Shown here: positions 1-10,210 of the stretch, piece by piece
Layout: the number at the start of each line of letters is the position of its first letter
Position numbering within the stretch: the first letter of the stretch is position 1
Origin: Doryteuthis pealeii
Lineage: Eukaryota; Mollusca; Cephalopoda; Myopsida; Loliginidae
DNA length: 64,000 nucleotides
Direction: 5' to 3'
Assembly (NCBI GenBank): GCA_023376005.1
Contig: CM042160.1
Location: 87,601,894-87,665,893 of the forward strand
Notes under the pieces: generated by a model
What the model saw: the letters and a program-made list of their open reading frames with translations, nothing else
Told to the model about the DNA's origin: nothing
Database searches by the model: none
Position numbers and translations under genes: made by a program

Positions 1-375
1 TAAAGTGATGCCCTACCACTTATGACAAGACCAATTCTCGACATTGGAATGCCACCAGATAATATCACAGCACAATTTGTAAGGTCTGTAGTCACCCTCT
101 CTTGATTGTGAACTTGTTTATTTCAAGAAGTTTCCTAAAAAATTAAACCTCCCACCAATTTAATTTGGTAATCCTTAACATGTTTATTCTTCTTGCACCC
201 GTTATTTTACAATACTTTTATGGTAGAAATTTACGAGTAAAAAGTTGAAGATTACCTTTTTTTGTTGTTGTTATTTCTTTTCTTTTTTTTGGGGGGGGGG
301 GGGCTTTGGTACTCTAAAATAAAAATGTCAGATTTTAATCATCGTCGACGAAAAACAAAATTACGGTCATAAAAC
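1..375. other. A+T-rich noncoding sequence with a G tract
   Basis: No gene is seen. A run of twelve or more G lies near 291-303. The stretch 195-216 recurs inverted at 549-570, and 220-262 recurs as a direct diverged copy at 626-668, so the SINE-A fragment between them is bracketed by related sequence. Confidence 0.4.
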
Positions 376-495
376 AATCTCCTTGGTCTAGCGCTATTGA
401 AAAGGGGATAGACTCCCTCACTGACTGGCTGATACCGACTTTAGGCGAGGCCACCGAAAGTATATCGGTGGCCTCGCTTTAGGCCGCCCCGACGA
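376..495 (+). repeat. SINE-A body fragment with embedded hairpin
   Basis: It carries the SINE-A 3' body (aatctccttggtctagcgct, then a gataccgactttagg stretch) but no tRNA head. A 33-nt perfect hairpin (445-477: 13-bp stem, 7-nt loop) interrupts the body, which resumes at aggccgccccg. Confidence 0.75.
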
Positions 496-744
496 CCTTA
501 AGAATATACACATTGAAGTGAATATTAAAATAAAGAAAATATATTTAGTATTGTAAAATAATGGGTGCAAGAAAAATAAAACATTTATTGCAAAAACACG
601 GACATAAAATGAGGGTTCAGTTTATTTTACGGTAGGAATTTACGAGGAACAAGTTGAAGATTACCTTTAATTTTTATTGGCACTTGCTTATGGGAAAATG
701 TATCGTCTCCTCATATGAGTCGTAAGAAACGATTGGAAACAAAG

Positions 745-1155
745 CAAATGGTATTAAGAATTCTGAGGTAGGGGTTATCGTCCTTGTCTACGAGCCTCTC
801 TATCGAACCAACCAATCACGAGCCAGCATACTTTGGCGGCAAAGCCGAAGAGGCAAATTCTTTCACCCTCTTTCTGATTGACCAGCACCGGAGTCAGACG
901 TCAAAATAGAACATCTATCATATCCAGTCGAATCATCAGATGGCCGTAGCTAAGGGACTTCGATAACCAACCCTACCTCAGGATTTCAGTTAAGTGGAAA
1001 AAATTGTAAACATTTCTCCGCAGATAAACCAAAAAGTCTGCAAACCTATTGTTTTATGTCTGTAATACATGTCTTTTATTCCAATTCTAGTTGTTTGGTT
1101 TATTCTTTAACTCTTAACCTGTCTGCCACACTCGTGGTTATCTTCATATTTTACA
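745..1155 (+). repeat. Dispersed repeat R1 (LTR-like), diverged copy
   Basis: It matches 51,060-51,480 (same strand) and 23,505-23,930 (opposite strand). Shared blocks include ggttatcgtccttg, ccaaccaatcac, tactttggcgg, ccctacctcagga and a ttcttaactctt stretch near the end. An inverted CCAAT-like site and polyadenylation-like signals suggest a solo LTR, but no primer-binding site or paired LTR was found. Confidence 0.5.
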
Positions 1156-1202
1156 AACTCTGTCAGCATTCATCATCATTTCCTTATAGTGGAATTTTTT
1201 AA

Positions 1203-1303
1203 AATTGAAATAGATCACAAAGTAGGACTGAGCCTATTCTAGTAGTGACCACCCCAAGCGGAGATTTAAGAGTTTTGAATTCAGAGTTTTCCTTTGTTAC
1301 GAT
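1203..1303 (-). repeat. SINE-B 3' fragment
   Basis: The minus strand reads gaattcaaaac, ccgcttggggtggtcac and an ending atctatttcaatttt, the 3' end of the SINE-B body seen complete at 29,578-29,868. The tRNA head is absent. Confidence 0.7.
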
Positions 1304-1504
1304 TTTAGTGGCCATCATTTAGGCTTCAAGCAAGAGCGCTTGTCCAGCGGAGATCCTTTATGTTAAGCAGAGCGTAGTTTCGATCTACGGGTAAAGAATC
1401 CTCTGGTTGTTCCTTGGTACTCCTCAGTATTGCAAGTCCTTCGTCAATGGTTGCAAATGGACGTCTCTCAGTATCAGTGATTAAGTAGTCAACCAGCCAT
1501 GCAC

Positions 1505-1565
1505 CCGGGCTGTTGATTGGCTGGGGTTTAAACCACGTGACCTCGCTTAGTCTATAAATTTAAGT
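1505..1565 (+). promoter_or_regulatory. Possible promoter-like module
   Basis: An inverted CCAAT box (gattggctgg), an E-box (cacgtgac) and a TATA-like box (tctataaattt, near 1,550) occur within 60 bp. No exon can be tied to it; it may belong to a retroelement end. Motif co-occurrence only. Confidence 0.25.
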
Positions 1566-1732
1566 GGTGTATTGTAGGACGGCTTATATACAAGAAAATA
1601 AGCCAATATCCTTCTCCTATACTGGTTGCTTAACTATAAGAAAACAGTTCAGTTAGATGCTGTAAAGAATAGTTAACGACACACAAGGCTTATAAACAAA
1701 ACAGAGGTTTTATCGTAGCAAGACAAAGTTAT

Positions 1733-1780
1733 ACAATACAATACAATACAAATACAATACAATACAGTACAAATACAAGG
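1733..1780. repeat. (ATACA)n microsatellite
   Basis: Pentanucleotide repeats of atacaata/tacaa type with occasional extra A. The flanking region to 2,257 shows no recognisable gene. Confidence 0.7.
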
Positions 1781-2257
1781 TAAGTTGGTACAAGTGTTTG
1801 TGTAAGTTTACAATGTGTAATGCTTGTAAATGTTCGAGTTGTGAGTTGTTTGCGATTTGATACTTATCGCGGACTTATCTTAAATCCAGGTAGAAAGTCT
1901 TGCAAGTTGGTTAGTTGCCTTTTACGCGGACAGCGACCCTGCATTTGCTGTTCCAATTCCTTTTCGTTCCGTGAACGCCTGGAGCATAAATTTACGTCCT
2001 TCCGAGATAGATTCCAGCGGCAAGAGGGTGGATAGCAGTTTTCACTATCAAATTGGCGGTCCAAACTGAGCCTCGTAACGTGTGCTCTGATTGGTCGCCG
2101 ACAAAGGCCCTTAGCCAATCGCATGAGTTTTCTCATCAGTTTATGGCTAAGTCATTAGGCTCTGTCGCTATAGACAAAGGGAGATAATTAGAATTGTTTG
2201 GGCTTATTATGTTTATTATTTGCATAAGGTGGAAAATAAATAGTATTATTTTCCATA

Positions 2258-2316
2258 TAACCAAGGTTAAATAACCCAGTCTGCCCTAATATTTACCCAT
2301 GGCTGGAGGGAGAATA
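2258..2316 (-). repeat. SINE-B internal fragment
   Basis: It contains aaccaaggttaaa, cccagtctgccct and an atggctggagggagaata stretch, the minus-strand equivalent of the SINE-B body centre. Confidence 0.65.
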
Positions 2317-2624
2317 GTTTGTAATCCTTTTTGGCGAACCGAAGGCATCTCTGCACGTCTCTGTACATTGCTGCACATTTCGTCTTTCGTTTTCTGGCCG
2401 TCGCGTCGTCTGCAATGTATGTATCATCACAGGGTACAACACCTCCCGGTTCACCGGACACTTCCGGCCTGGGGACTTAGGGAATGTGTACCTTGGAAAA
2501 AGGGAATAAAGGCTTTAACTAACACCTGCGTTGTTATTTTCTATGAGAAACACCACACTCTACTTGTTGTGTCCGTGACGAAAGCGTCTCCGGGGTTTCC
2601 CTCCTTAAAGGTAAACAATCAACA

Positions 2625-2627
<3 letters not shown>

Positions 2628-2660
<33 letters not shown>

Positions 2661-2754
2661 TGTGTGTGTGTGTGTGTGTGTAATAAAGACAAAGACAGGA
2701 TAAGGTGAACATTCAAAAATGTTCAGAGAGAGAGAGAGAGAGAGAAAAGAGAGG

Positions 2755-2835
<81 letters not shown>

Positions 2836-2889
2836 TGTGTGTGTGTGTAACAAAGACAGACAGGATAAGGTGAACATTCAAAAATGTTC

Positions 2890-2936
<47 letters not shown>

Positions 2937-3004
2937 GAGAGAGAGAGTGAGAGAGTGTGTGTGTGTAACAAAGACAGACAGGATAAGGTGAACATTCAAA
3001 AATG

Positions 3005-3048
<44 letters not shown>

Positions 3049-3051
3049 GAG

Positions 3052-3086
<35 letters not shown>
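2628..3086. repeat. Compound (GA)n/(GACA)n/(GT)n satellite with a repeated insert
   Basis: Long GA tracts alternate with GACA and GT runs. A constant block beginning caaagacagacaggataagg and ending with aaaaatgttcag recurs at about 2,687, 2,850 and 2,970, giving a higher-order repeat. Open frames here are repeat artefacts. Confidence 0.9.
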
Positions 3087-3089
<3 letters not shown>

Positions 3090-3540
3090 ACTCCAATACT
3101 CCATTCATTCTATCTCCTATCTTTTATTCTTCTTCTCTTCTATGTTCTGTCGAATCGAGAGGCTGAGCCCCCTCACCCTCTCTCTGTCCACTGTCAAGAC
3201 TTCTACTTTTGTGATCTAAGCTCAACTGGTCTCTCTTAAGGGTCGGTCTGATTCGTTCGGTGCTCAACTTCTAACTGACTGACTTTTAAATTTCCCGTTG
3301 TCCTTCTCAAATCTCGTTTCTAAATCTCATTCATTCTTTGTTCCACACGAGATTTTAAAATTCCTTTGTTTAAGACCACCAACAGTACTGACCCCTGGTG
3401 TTTTTATAGCTTACTAGACGTTTAACTACTTTTCAACTTTCAGACAACTGTCTCCTAGGAGGAATTATCACAATTCTTTATCTATTCTAAATTTCTAGCT
3501 TATTTTAATGTTCTCCCTGGCTTCCTATAGACACTTATAC
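3090..3540. other. Noncoding, no recognised element
   Basis: Moderately T-rich unique sequence between two simple-repeat blocks. I see no domain, SINE body or TIR here. Confidence 0.4.
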
Positions 3541-3578
3541 CTACATACACGTATGTATACGTATACCTACACACACAC

Positions 3579-3643
<65 letters not shown>
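3541..3643. repeat. (TACA)n/(CA)n/(TA)n microsatellite
   Basis: A composite tract ending in about 22 TA units, abutting the hairpin at 3,644. Confidence 0.9.
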
Positions 3644-3647
<4 letters not shown>

Positions 3648-3786
3648 ATAAATCTAATGAGTCAGATGAACCTACTATTAGTTTCGCTTAATGCTCTTCA
3701 GGGCTAAGATCTGAGTCAGATCTTAGCCCTGAAGAGCATTAAGCGAAACTAATAGTAGGTTCGTCTGACCCATTAGATTTATCTTT
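3644..3786. repeat. Long near-perfect hairpin with paired hammerhead-like motifs
   Basis: Two arms of about 69 bp are reverse complements with only a few mismatches, around a short gagtc loop near 3,715. Each arm carries the same hammerhead-like motif, in opposite orientations. It lies next to a (TA)n array and is followed by TATTGAGCACT at 3,806, as are the hairpins at 15,087 and 35,629. Confidence 0.88.
3725..3761 (+). ncRNA. Hammerhead-ribozyme-like motif (HHR-3)
   Basis: The core CTGAAGA (3,729-3,735) fits CUGANGA. A short stem II (GC/GC, 5-nt loop) leads to GAAA at 3,745. Stem III is ACT/AGT, followed by A at 3,757 as the NUH cleavage position (GUA). Stem I pairs GGTT (3,758-3,761) with AGCC (3,725-3,728), including one G-U pair. 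Hammerheads are known in Penelope-like retroelements. Stem II is very short, so activity is uncertain. A mirror copy sits on the minus strand of the left hairpin arm at about 3,668-3,705. Confidence 0.5.
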
Positions 3787-4067
3787 ATTATTTGCTTTAC
3801 TTAGGTATTGAGCACTTTTTACTTATTAACTATTCTCCTAGCGGTTATATGAATATATATATATCTTATATACATATATATACATATAAATTGTTTTTTT
3901 CTTTTGGCCAAATATTGTACCAATAGATTATTTTTTGTTGGTACGACTATCTTGGTCTTTTCTTTTTTTCAAAATTTTTTTCTCCCCGGTTGATGTTTGG
4001 TAGTATATTTTTACAATCAAACTATTTGCTGGGTTTTTTCTCACCGCGAGGATTTACCAACACGCTT

Positions 4068-4068
4068 G

Positions 4069-4110
<42 letters not shown>
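4068..4110. repeat. (TA)n microsatellite
   Basis: About 20 TA units; a second, imperfect TA-rich stretch lies at 3,850-3,890. Confidence 0.9.
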
Positions 4111-4157
4111 GCACGCACAAATGACCCACACTGTATACACCTATATGTATATATATT

Positions 4158-4440
4158 AGCGCGTGGTGTAATGGTTAAAGTCACAGGAAATGAACTTGTC
4201 GCCCCGAGTTCAAATCCTGGATGTGGTAATTGCATTTCACTTAGCGCTAATACCCTTGGGAAAGGTATGAATTCTACTCTCCCTCCAGCTATGGGTAAAA
4301 TAGTGGGTCAGACCGGGCTCTTTAACCTTGGTTAGGCAACCCGTCTAGGAGAATGAAAACTCTGAATTCAAACTTGTTAAACTCCGCTTAAGAAATTGAC
4401 CCTGTGTCACATCCTGCTCGTGCTGAGGAGTTGGTAAATA
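4158..4440 (+). repeat. SINE-B, near full-length
   Basis: A tRNA-related head with A box (tggtgtaatggttaaagtc) and B box (gagttcaaatcctgg) is followed by the family body: gctaatacccttgggaaagg, tccagctatggg, aaccttggttaggcaac and actctgaattcaaac. The 3' end differs from the copy at 29,578. Pol III-type SINE; no protein. Confidence 0.85.
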
Positions 4441-4588
4441 TATATATGTATCTATATGGGGCCTTAATCTCATATATCTACTTGTCTATATAACTAATTT
4501 AATACTACCTCTATAGACACACACACACACACACATACCCTTGTTCACACGTGCACCCAATTGCATCGTGCAGCATTCGTAGTGTCAT

Positions 4589-4712
4589 AGTTGGATTCAT
4601 ACCTTTCCCAAGGGTAATAGCGCTATGTGAACTGTGGCTTCGTCCAGGAATTGAACTCGGATCGACGAGTCCATTTCCTACGACTCTAACTAGTACACCA
4701 TCGCGCTTCCCT
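4589..4712 (-). repeat. SINE-B head fragment, opposite strand
   Basis: It contains the reverse complements of the SINE-B B box (ccaggaattgaactcgg) and A box (ctaactagtacacca), plus cctttcccaagggtaatag. With the copy at 4,158 it forms an inverted pair about 150 bp apart. A (CA)n tract lies at 4,518-4,537. Confidence 0.8.
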
Positions 4713-5130
4713 CATTCGTTCAAACAACGTTTATATAAACAACGTGAAGAATATTCCTTTAGTGGTTTACAGTTGTACAATGGGAACCAAGTTCAATATA
4801 TATATAGAAACTTTGGGGGTAAATTTATCTTGTTCTGACTTCTCGTCGATGCTACGCTTCAGTTCAGGGTCCTGGGCTTGGGGCTTCCCTCTTATCTCCT
4901 GCAAAGTGGTGTCAAATCTCCATTTGCCTGATTCTGGGACTATCGACGTTTTTTTGGATTTTCCTTCCTTTTTCAATTCTTGCCTAATTTGGGACTATAC
5001 CCATTCTTCGCATAAGTGGAATCGTCCATTAACATTATAGTTGATAACCTATATCTTTCATAGATTTAACGCACAAGTACGCAATAAAAATGAAAGAGAA
5101 GTTCAATAATTAACTTCATTGATTTATCGA
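4713..5130. other. Possible coding relic, unassigned
   Basis: A 69-codon minus-strand frame (4,767-4,976) is Lys/Glu-rich and soluble-looking (for example KKEGKSKKTSIVPESGKWRF). It could be a fragment of a transposon ORF, but I recognise no motif. Confidence 0.2.
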
Positions 5131-5132
5131 CT

Positions 5133-5200
5133 AATTGATTTTAACGGTATGTCAAACCGCCTAGGCTTATTCTATGCCTAGAGGTTTGGAAATTGCGTTT
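5133..5200 (+). repeat. Dispersed GGCATGTCAACCC-type motif
   Basis: It carries ttgattttaacggtatgtc followed by ttattctatgcc. The same roughly 60-bp unit recurs at 9,313, 9,425, 9,705-9,775 (minus), 26,463, 39,075 and 55,590 (minus). Nested GGCAT/ATGCC and AACCC/GGGTT complementarity would let it fold. Confidence 0.65.
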
Positions 5201-5437
5201 ATTATATATTTATATTTACATTTTTGTATAGTTATTCAAGAGTATTTGCACACAGTTATATGATATCAATTAGTGCAATCTTATGCACATAAATTGCGCA
5301 CAGTTGTATGTATTTTGCCTTCTCTTGTCTGCGAAGGTCCGACAGATAGGTTTACCAGGCGGGCTATGAGGACAATAAACAATCGAACGAAAACAACCAA
5401 AAAAAGGGGAAACTGAAGACAATAGATCCAACAGGAA

Positions 5438-5439
<2 letters not shown>

Positions 5440-5488
<49 letters not shown>
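5440..5488. repeat. (TA)n microsatellite
   Basis: About 24 TA units. A (CA)n array follows at 5,661-5,694. Confidence 0.9.
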
Positions 5489-5491
<3 letters not shown>

Positions 5492-5660
5492 GAACATGTA
5501 ATACAAACAAAGAATTTTACAATATGATGAAAAGCGTTCAAAGTTCAAACTTCTCACAGACCTCACGCGTTACGGTAAAAAAAAGTATTGGAAATAAACA
5601 AACAGGCTAATGCTTAGAGGGTAAGCCGAACCTGGAATGGTAATCAGACACTGTTGAATA

Positions 5661-5695
<35 letters not shown>

Positions 5696-5699
5696 ACAT

Positions 5700-6157
5700 A
5701 AAAACACACAAACCCCTCCACACACACACAGACACCCGCAGAGAATTTGGAAGATATCAGACACAAAGCAGAATGGATGGTTACTAACAACAGCTTCAGT
5801 TTCAAAAATCTTCTGTCTAAGAGATTTTATCTCGAAATATTAAGAATAAATCAGAGGTTAACAAACAACACCATAGTTACCTTATTTTTCTTTACACTTG
5901 CATTGTGATAGCCTTCAAAATCAACCAACAAACCAATATAAACACTAAAATGCTTCAAGCAAATTATAAAACAATTTTAAAATGATAGAATTTTACTATT
6001 CAACTTTAAGATTTCAACAAAAATACATTTTTGGTGTCTGAATAATTTCAAGGAATTCAGAATTTAAATGGTTTTACCATTCGCCTTCTTTGTCTGTCTG
6101 ATTTCTTTTTATGGAGTTATTTAAAGGAGTGTGTATATGTTTTAGATATTGTTACAG
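5700..6157. other. Noncoding, no recognised element
   Basis: A+T-rich unique sequence; no motif recognised. Confidence 0.4.
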
Positions 6158-6745
6158 TTCAAGAATAATATTCATACAGAGATAAAAAGGATTGGCCCCA
6201 GAAACCAGAAGTGCTCGAATTAAGGTGCAACTTTGTATCAGTGAAAATCGAGACAATCTACAAGATATCATTTTTCGCAAATAGCTAAAAATATATTTCC
6301 TTGGATTATATTTTAAGATTCAGAAGACTGATTAGTTTTTTTAATGTGTCAATATCATCTAGACCAAGGATGAGGCCACACTTACCATCAGCTCTGCACT
6401 TTAACGCACAGATCCCGGTGCTACTCATACGCTGAGTTGGCGAGGGCCGGTATCGAACCCGGAAGCTTGTGGTTCCTTGACTGACGCTCTACCGACTGAG
6501 CTAAGCCGACCTTGAACAAGCTTAAGAAATTACTAAAGCTCAAGAATAATATTCATGCAGAGATAAGAGGATGGACCTCAGAAACCTTGAGCAAAGTTAT
6601 ACAAGATGTTTGAATTAAGGTGCAACTTCGTATCAGTGAAAATCGAGACGATCTACAAGATATCATTTTTCGCAAAAAACTAAAGATATATTTCATTGGA
6701 TTATATTCTAAGATTAAATGATTAAATTTTTTAATGTCTTTTATG
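6158..6745 (+). repeat. Tandem pair of about 190-bp repeats around a SINE-A
   Basis: 6,158-6,350 and 6,537-6,740 are diverged direct copies sharing tcaagaataatattcat, gaattaaggtgcaact, atcagtgaaaatcgagac and caagatatcatttttcgc. The SINE-A at 6,357-6,511 sits between them. Confidence 0.85.
6357..6511 (-). repeat. SINE-A, head portion
   Basis: The minus strand has a tRNA-like head: A box tagctcagtcggtagagcg and a B box with gggttcgataccggcc. Then come gccaactcagcgtatgagta and a short part of the body. The distal body is missing. Confidence 0.85.
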
Positions 6746-6902
6746 GGCTCCCCTGTAGAAACCCGAAAGATCATTACTTGCAATAAATATTTTTTAAGTA
6801 TTTTTTTTTTTTTTCATAAAATAAAATTAAAATAAGACTCATTTTGGAAGGTGGAAACCGGATTAAAATATTTCTAATTTTTTTGGCTTACCCTTTTTAA
6901 CA

Positions 6903-6950
6903 CAGTTCCAGACACCGTGTTTCGACGTTTCACGTCTCATCAGTGTGGCT
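6903..6950 (-). ncRNA. Hammerhead ribozyme-like motif (HHR-1), canonical core
   Basis: On the minus strand CTGATGA (6,943-6,937) is followed by a 5-bp stem II (GACGT/ACGTC, GAA loop), GAAA, a short stem III (ACAC...GTGT) and GTC with the predicted cleavage after C at 6,911. Every core position fits the hammerhead consensus. A very short stem III is typical of the minimal type I hammerheads described in Penelope-like elements. Beyond the first two base pairs stem I is weak in this reading. No reverse transcriptase is seen nearby. Confidence 0.65.
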
Positions 6951-7095
6951 AGACACATCAACTACTTCTGACCAGGAACGAAACTCGACTGACTTTTCAT
7001 CAGCCCGGTTCCTTAATCTCTCGACGGTCGACAGCTGCCATTAATTTTAACTGATAAATACATACATCGGTCATACGATCAAATCTGTGAACAAC

Positions 7096-7113
7096 ACACA
7101 CACACACACACGT

Positions 7114-7169
<56 letters not shown>
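7096..7169. repeat. (CA)n/(TA)n microsatellite
   Basis: An interrupted CA array running into about 12 TA units, directly before the hairpin at 7,172. Confidence 0.9.
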
Positions 7170-7171
7170 TT

Positions 7172-7389
7172 GGGAGAATATGTGCTTAATTGAAGTCATA
7201 CCTAATTTTGAAAATTAATTAAATGATAATTAATGAATTAGGCGGGCATATCTGTTCAAATGTAAGGCTAAACAAACCGAGAAAAGGTCAATCAATTACT
7301 TTTGAACAGGTATGCCCGCCTAATTAATTGATTGTCAATTAATTAATTTTCAAAATTAGGTACGACTTCAATTAAGCACATATTCTCCC
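7172..7389. repeat. Long imperfect hairpin
   Basis: Arms of about 85-90 bp (gggagaatatgtgcttaatt, with its complement ending at 7,389) flank a loop of about 40 bases near 7,280. The stem sequence is unrelated to the other hairpins in the window. It sits between two TA/GA microsatellites and about 230 bp from HHR-1. Confidence 0.85.
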
Positions 7390-7439
7390 CAAAATTGTCG
7401 GCTAACAGCCATATCAAACACATTGTTTGTTTACTTCTC

Positions 7440-7480
7440 ATATATATATATATATAGAGAGAGAGAGGGAGGGAGTGGGG

Positions 7481-7518
<38 letters not shown>

Positions 7519-7543
7519 AAGAGGAAGAGAGAGAGAGAGAGAT
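7440..7543. repeat. (TA)n/(GA)n microsatellite
   Basis: A short TA run followed by an interrupted GA array. Confidence 0.9.
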
Positions 7544-8384
7544 TTCTGCCTTATCTGCAATTTTGTCGATATCGCTCACATTTAAGAGACGCACTGAGTT
7601 TACTTTGAAATTCCTTTCTTATAAAATTGAACTTTAACTTTTAAACAAAGAACAAAAGAACTCCGATATGAACCCGCTAAACACCGAAAGAAAGAAAACA
7701 AACCTTTTTTTTCATGCTGCATACAAACAATACAGATAAAAAATATAAAGAATAAAAAAGCTTTTTTTCCGTTGCCCGTCGAGCGGGGCACATGGCGATC
7801 GGCGATTGCTGTCGCAATAAACCTGATGTCGCTGTTGTGTCAATTTATTATTTTTTATACTTCGGCTGTTTTCGGTAAAAATCGGTATTATTCGACATTT
7901 TTTCATTGTGCACCTTAATGGACGCACCTTGCGAAGACGTTTATTAAAGAAATAGGGAAGGGGGATTGAATTCAATTGTTCGCATCGTGGTCTGTTGTCG
8001 CTAATATGTTCCAGTATCTGTTGGTCAGCCTTCTGCTTTCTTTCCACATATTTAAAAATATATATATTTTTAATTGTTTTTCCTTTCCGTATTTTTAAAT
8101 AAGGCATTAAATGATCACATGTAGGTAATCCCTCCATATTAAAATAAAAGGATTAAAGTCATTTTTTTCTTCTTCTATTTAGAATCAATGTCTGAAAAGT
8201 ATGACAACGTCGAGATTTCTAACATATTTTAAATATCTTAATGTTTCCGATAGTTCAAAGGGAATTTTAATCTTAAATTATTTTTTATCAGAATCAAATT
8301 ATCTATGGGGTGACAAGAGGTTTTGGGTGTTTTAAAGGTTTAAAAGATAACTGGATATTCTCAGTGCGTGTTTTTGCTTTTAAC
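7544..8384. other. Noncoding, no recognised element
   Basis: Unique A+T-rich sequence. A minus-strand frame at 7,712-8,137 (141 codons) has no recognisable motif; its composition does not argue for a gene. Confidence 0.35.
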
Positions 8385-8650
8385 CCCATCTCATTTGGTG
8401 GTCGCGCTGAAAAAGAAGGAATTAAAGGAACGAGAAAGAAAGAGACAAAGACAGAAGGTGGTTTTATGACTTAGACTTTATTGACCGGTCATAATCGCTT
8501 GTGGCAAGGGAATATCTCCCTGGTCAGTAGTAGCGACTAGACCCACTTAAGGCCTAAACTCGAATGGCCCAATGGGGTCGGAAGTCAGTCCTTTCTCTCA
8601 CACATGCGCGGGGAGTTCTTCCGGTGAAGGCCCATGGGAGTTTGTTGTTT
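8385..8650 (+). repeat. Dispersed repeat R2, copy 1
   Basis: It matches 22,378-22,655 and, inverted, 52,320-52,572: ttggtggtcgcgctgaaaa, a purine-rich aagagacaaagacaaaa-type stretch, ctttatt, ggtcata, gttcttccggt and agtttgtt. The TGGTGGTCGCGCTG stretch could be a retroelement primer-binding site, but no coding domain follows. Confidence 0.65.
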
Positions 8651-8749
8651 GTTTTTTTTTTGTTTTTTTAAATTTCAGTTTTATTTTAATCCCCACATAT
8701 CTTTATCTGAATCCACTGAACGTTTTCGTTTAATCACATTCTTATATTA

Positions 8750-9305
8750 TGAGGTATGTCAGAAAAGTTCCAGGACTGGTGTCACAAAAAAAATTATTTC
8801 AAATCCAAACTACTAACTATATGTTGTCCCCTTCAAGGTAACTCCCCCTAGAGTCTAATGCACTTTCCCATCCTTCTCTGTCACGTTTGCATGCACTCCT
8901 GGAAGGATTCTTCCGGGATTCTCTGTAGCTCTGTCGTCACGGCCTTTTTGATGTTGTTACTAATCCTCAAAACAGGTTCCCCTGATGACCCCCTTGAGCT
9001 TGGGGAAGAAGAAAAATCACATGGAGCCAGGTCGGGCGAGTGGGGAGGTTGGTTCAGCCCAGTTATGTTCTTCTGGGCTAGGAACTCTCAGATACTCAGG
9101 GCAGTATGGACAGGTACGTTGTCATGGTGAAGCACTCACGAGTTGTCCTGCCACATCTCTCGCCTCTTCTCGCGCTCTGAACGAGGCAACCGCCACAGTA
9201 TCTCTTTGTAGACATATTGGTTGATTGTCTGCCCTGTAGCAAGAACTCTCAGTGGACGATACCCCTCACATGCGATAAAACCTGGAACTTTTCTGACGTA
9301 CCTCG
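8750..9305 (-). mobile_element. Internally deleted mariner element with transposase relic
   Basis: Terminal inverted repeats (tgaggtatgtcagaaaagtt at 8,750 and its near-complement ending at 9,305) are flanked by TA duplications at 8,748-8,749 and 9,306-9,307. The minus strand encodes the C-terminal half of a mariner transposase: INQYVYKEILWRLPRSE, then HHDNVPVHTALS, then SPDLAPCDF and AVTTELQRIPEESFQECMQT. The catalytic Asp codons at 9,121-9,123 and 9,016-9,018 are separated by 34 residues, the D34D spacing of mariners. In-frame stops interrupt it and the N-terminal half, with the first catalytic Asp, is deleted. Non-autonomous. Confidence 0.92.
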
Positions 9306-9312
9306 TACATGA

Positions 9313-9606
9313 TCGATTGATTGATTTTAATGGCATTTCAACCCATCTAGGGTTATTCTATGCCAAGAGATTAGGGAATCGGATTGATAGTATATTCATA
9401 ATTACATTTCTTGTTTTGTTTGTTGGATTTTACGGCATGTCAACCCTTATTGGGTTATTTTATGACCAATAAGTTTTGTTTTATTCCTGCTTGATATATA
9501 TGCAATTTTTTATAAAGTCATTTTAACACATTTTTAAAACTTATTTTTTCTATGTAACCTATAGATGGGACCCTAACAGGTACTACCACTCCGGGTCAGA
9601 GTGGAC
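9313..9606 (+). repeat. Dispersed repeat D: GGCATG motifs plus conserved core
   Basis: Two GGCATG...GGGTTATT motif copies (9,325-9,385 and 9,425-9,470) are followed at 9,567-9,606 by a core, gatgggaccctaacaggtac then taccactccgggtcagagtg. The core is essentially identical at 22,105 and 39,200, and appears inverted and diverged near 27,065 and as a mirror copy near 52,810. CCACTC/GAGTGG can form a small hairpin. Confidence 0.75.
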
Positions 9607-9704
9607 TGCCTATTCCCAGGATCATTTCCAATCTCAGGCTTCCGAATCATGGCCTTATTTCCCCATGCTCACCTTTGGCAATATAACAAAAAACTGTAAA
9701 TATG

Positions 9705-9772
9705 AACATACAATCAACGCGATTCCCTAACCTCTTGGCATAAAATAACCCTAAATGGGTTGACATTCCGTT

Positions 9773-9776
<4 letters not shown>
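9705..9776 (-). repeat. GGCATG-type motif, inverted copy
   Basis: The minus strand reads aacggaatgtcaacccattt then agggttattttatgccaaga, as at 9,313. Confidence 0.7.
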
Positions 9777-9836
<60 letters not shown>

Positions 9837-9968
9837 CCCAAGACTTTTTCCAATCTCAGGCTTCCAGGTCATGGCCTTATTTCTCCATGACCACCAATGT
9901 TTGATGCGTTTACTTAGGAGCTATTGCGAAATAGTTCAATATGTAAAAAGTATAATAATCTCCCTCCC

Positions 9969-10013
<45 letters not shown>

Positions 10014-10158
10014 GTCTCTGTCTACTCCCAAGATCTTTTTTCAATCTTAGGCTTCCAGGTCATGGCCTGATTTCTCCATGCCCACCAACGTTTGATATGT
10101 TTACTTAGGAGCTATTGCGAATTAATTCAATATGTAAAAAGTATAATAATCTTGATTT

Positions 10159-10210
<52 letters not shown>

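Noticed and set aside
2534..3239. Long open frames on both strands (Ser/Leu, Arg/Glu repeats)
   Set aside because: They are products of (GA)n/(GT)n microsatellites open in several frames.
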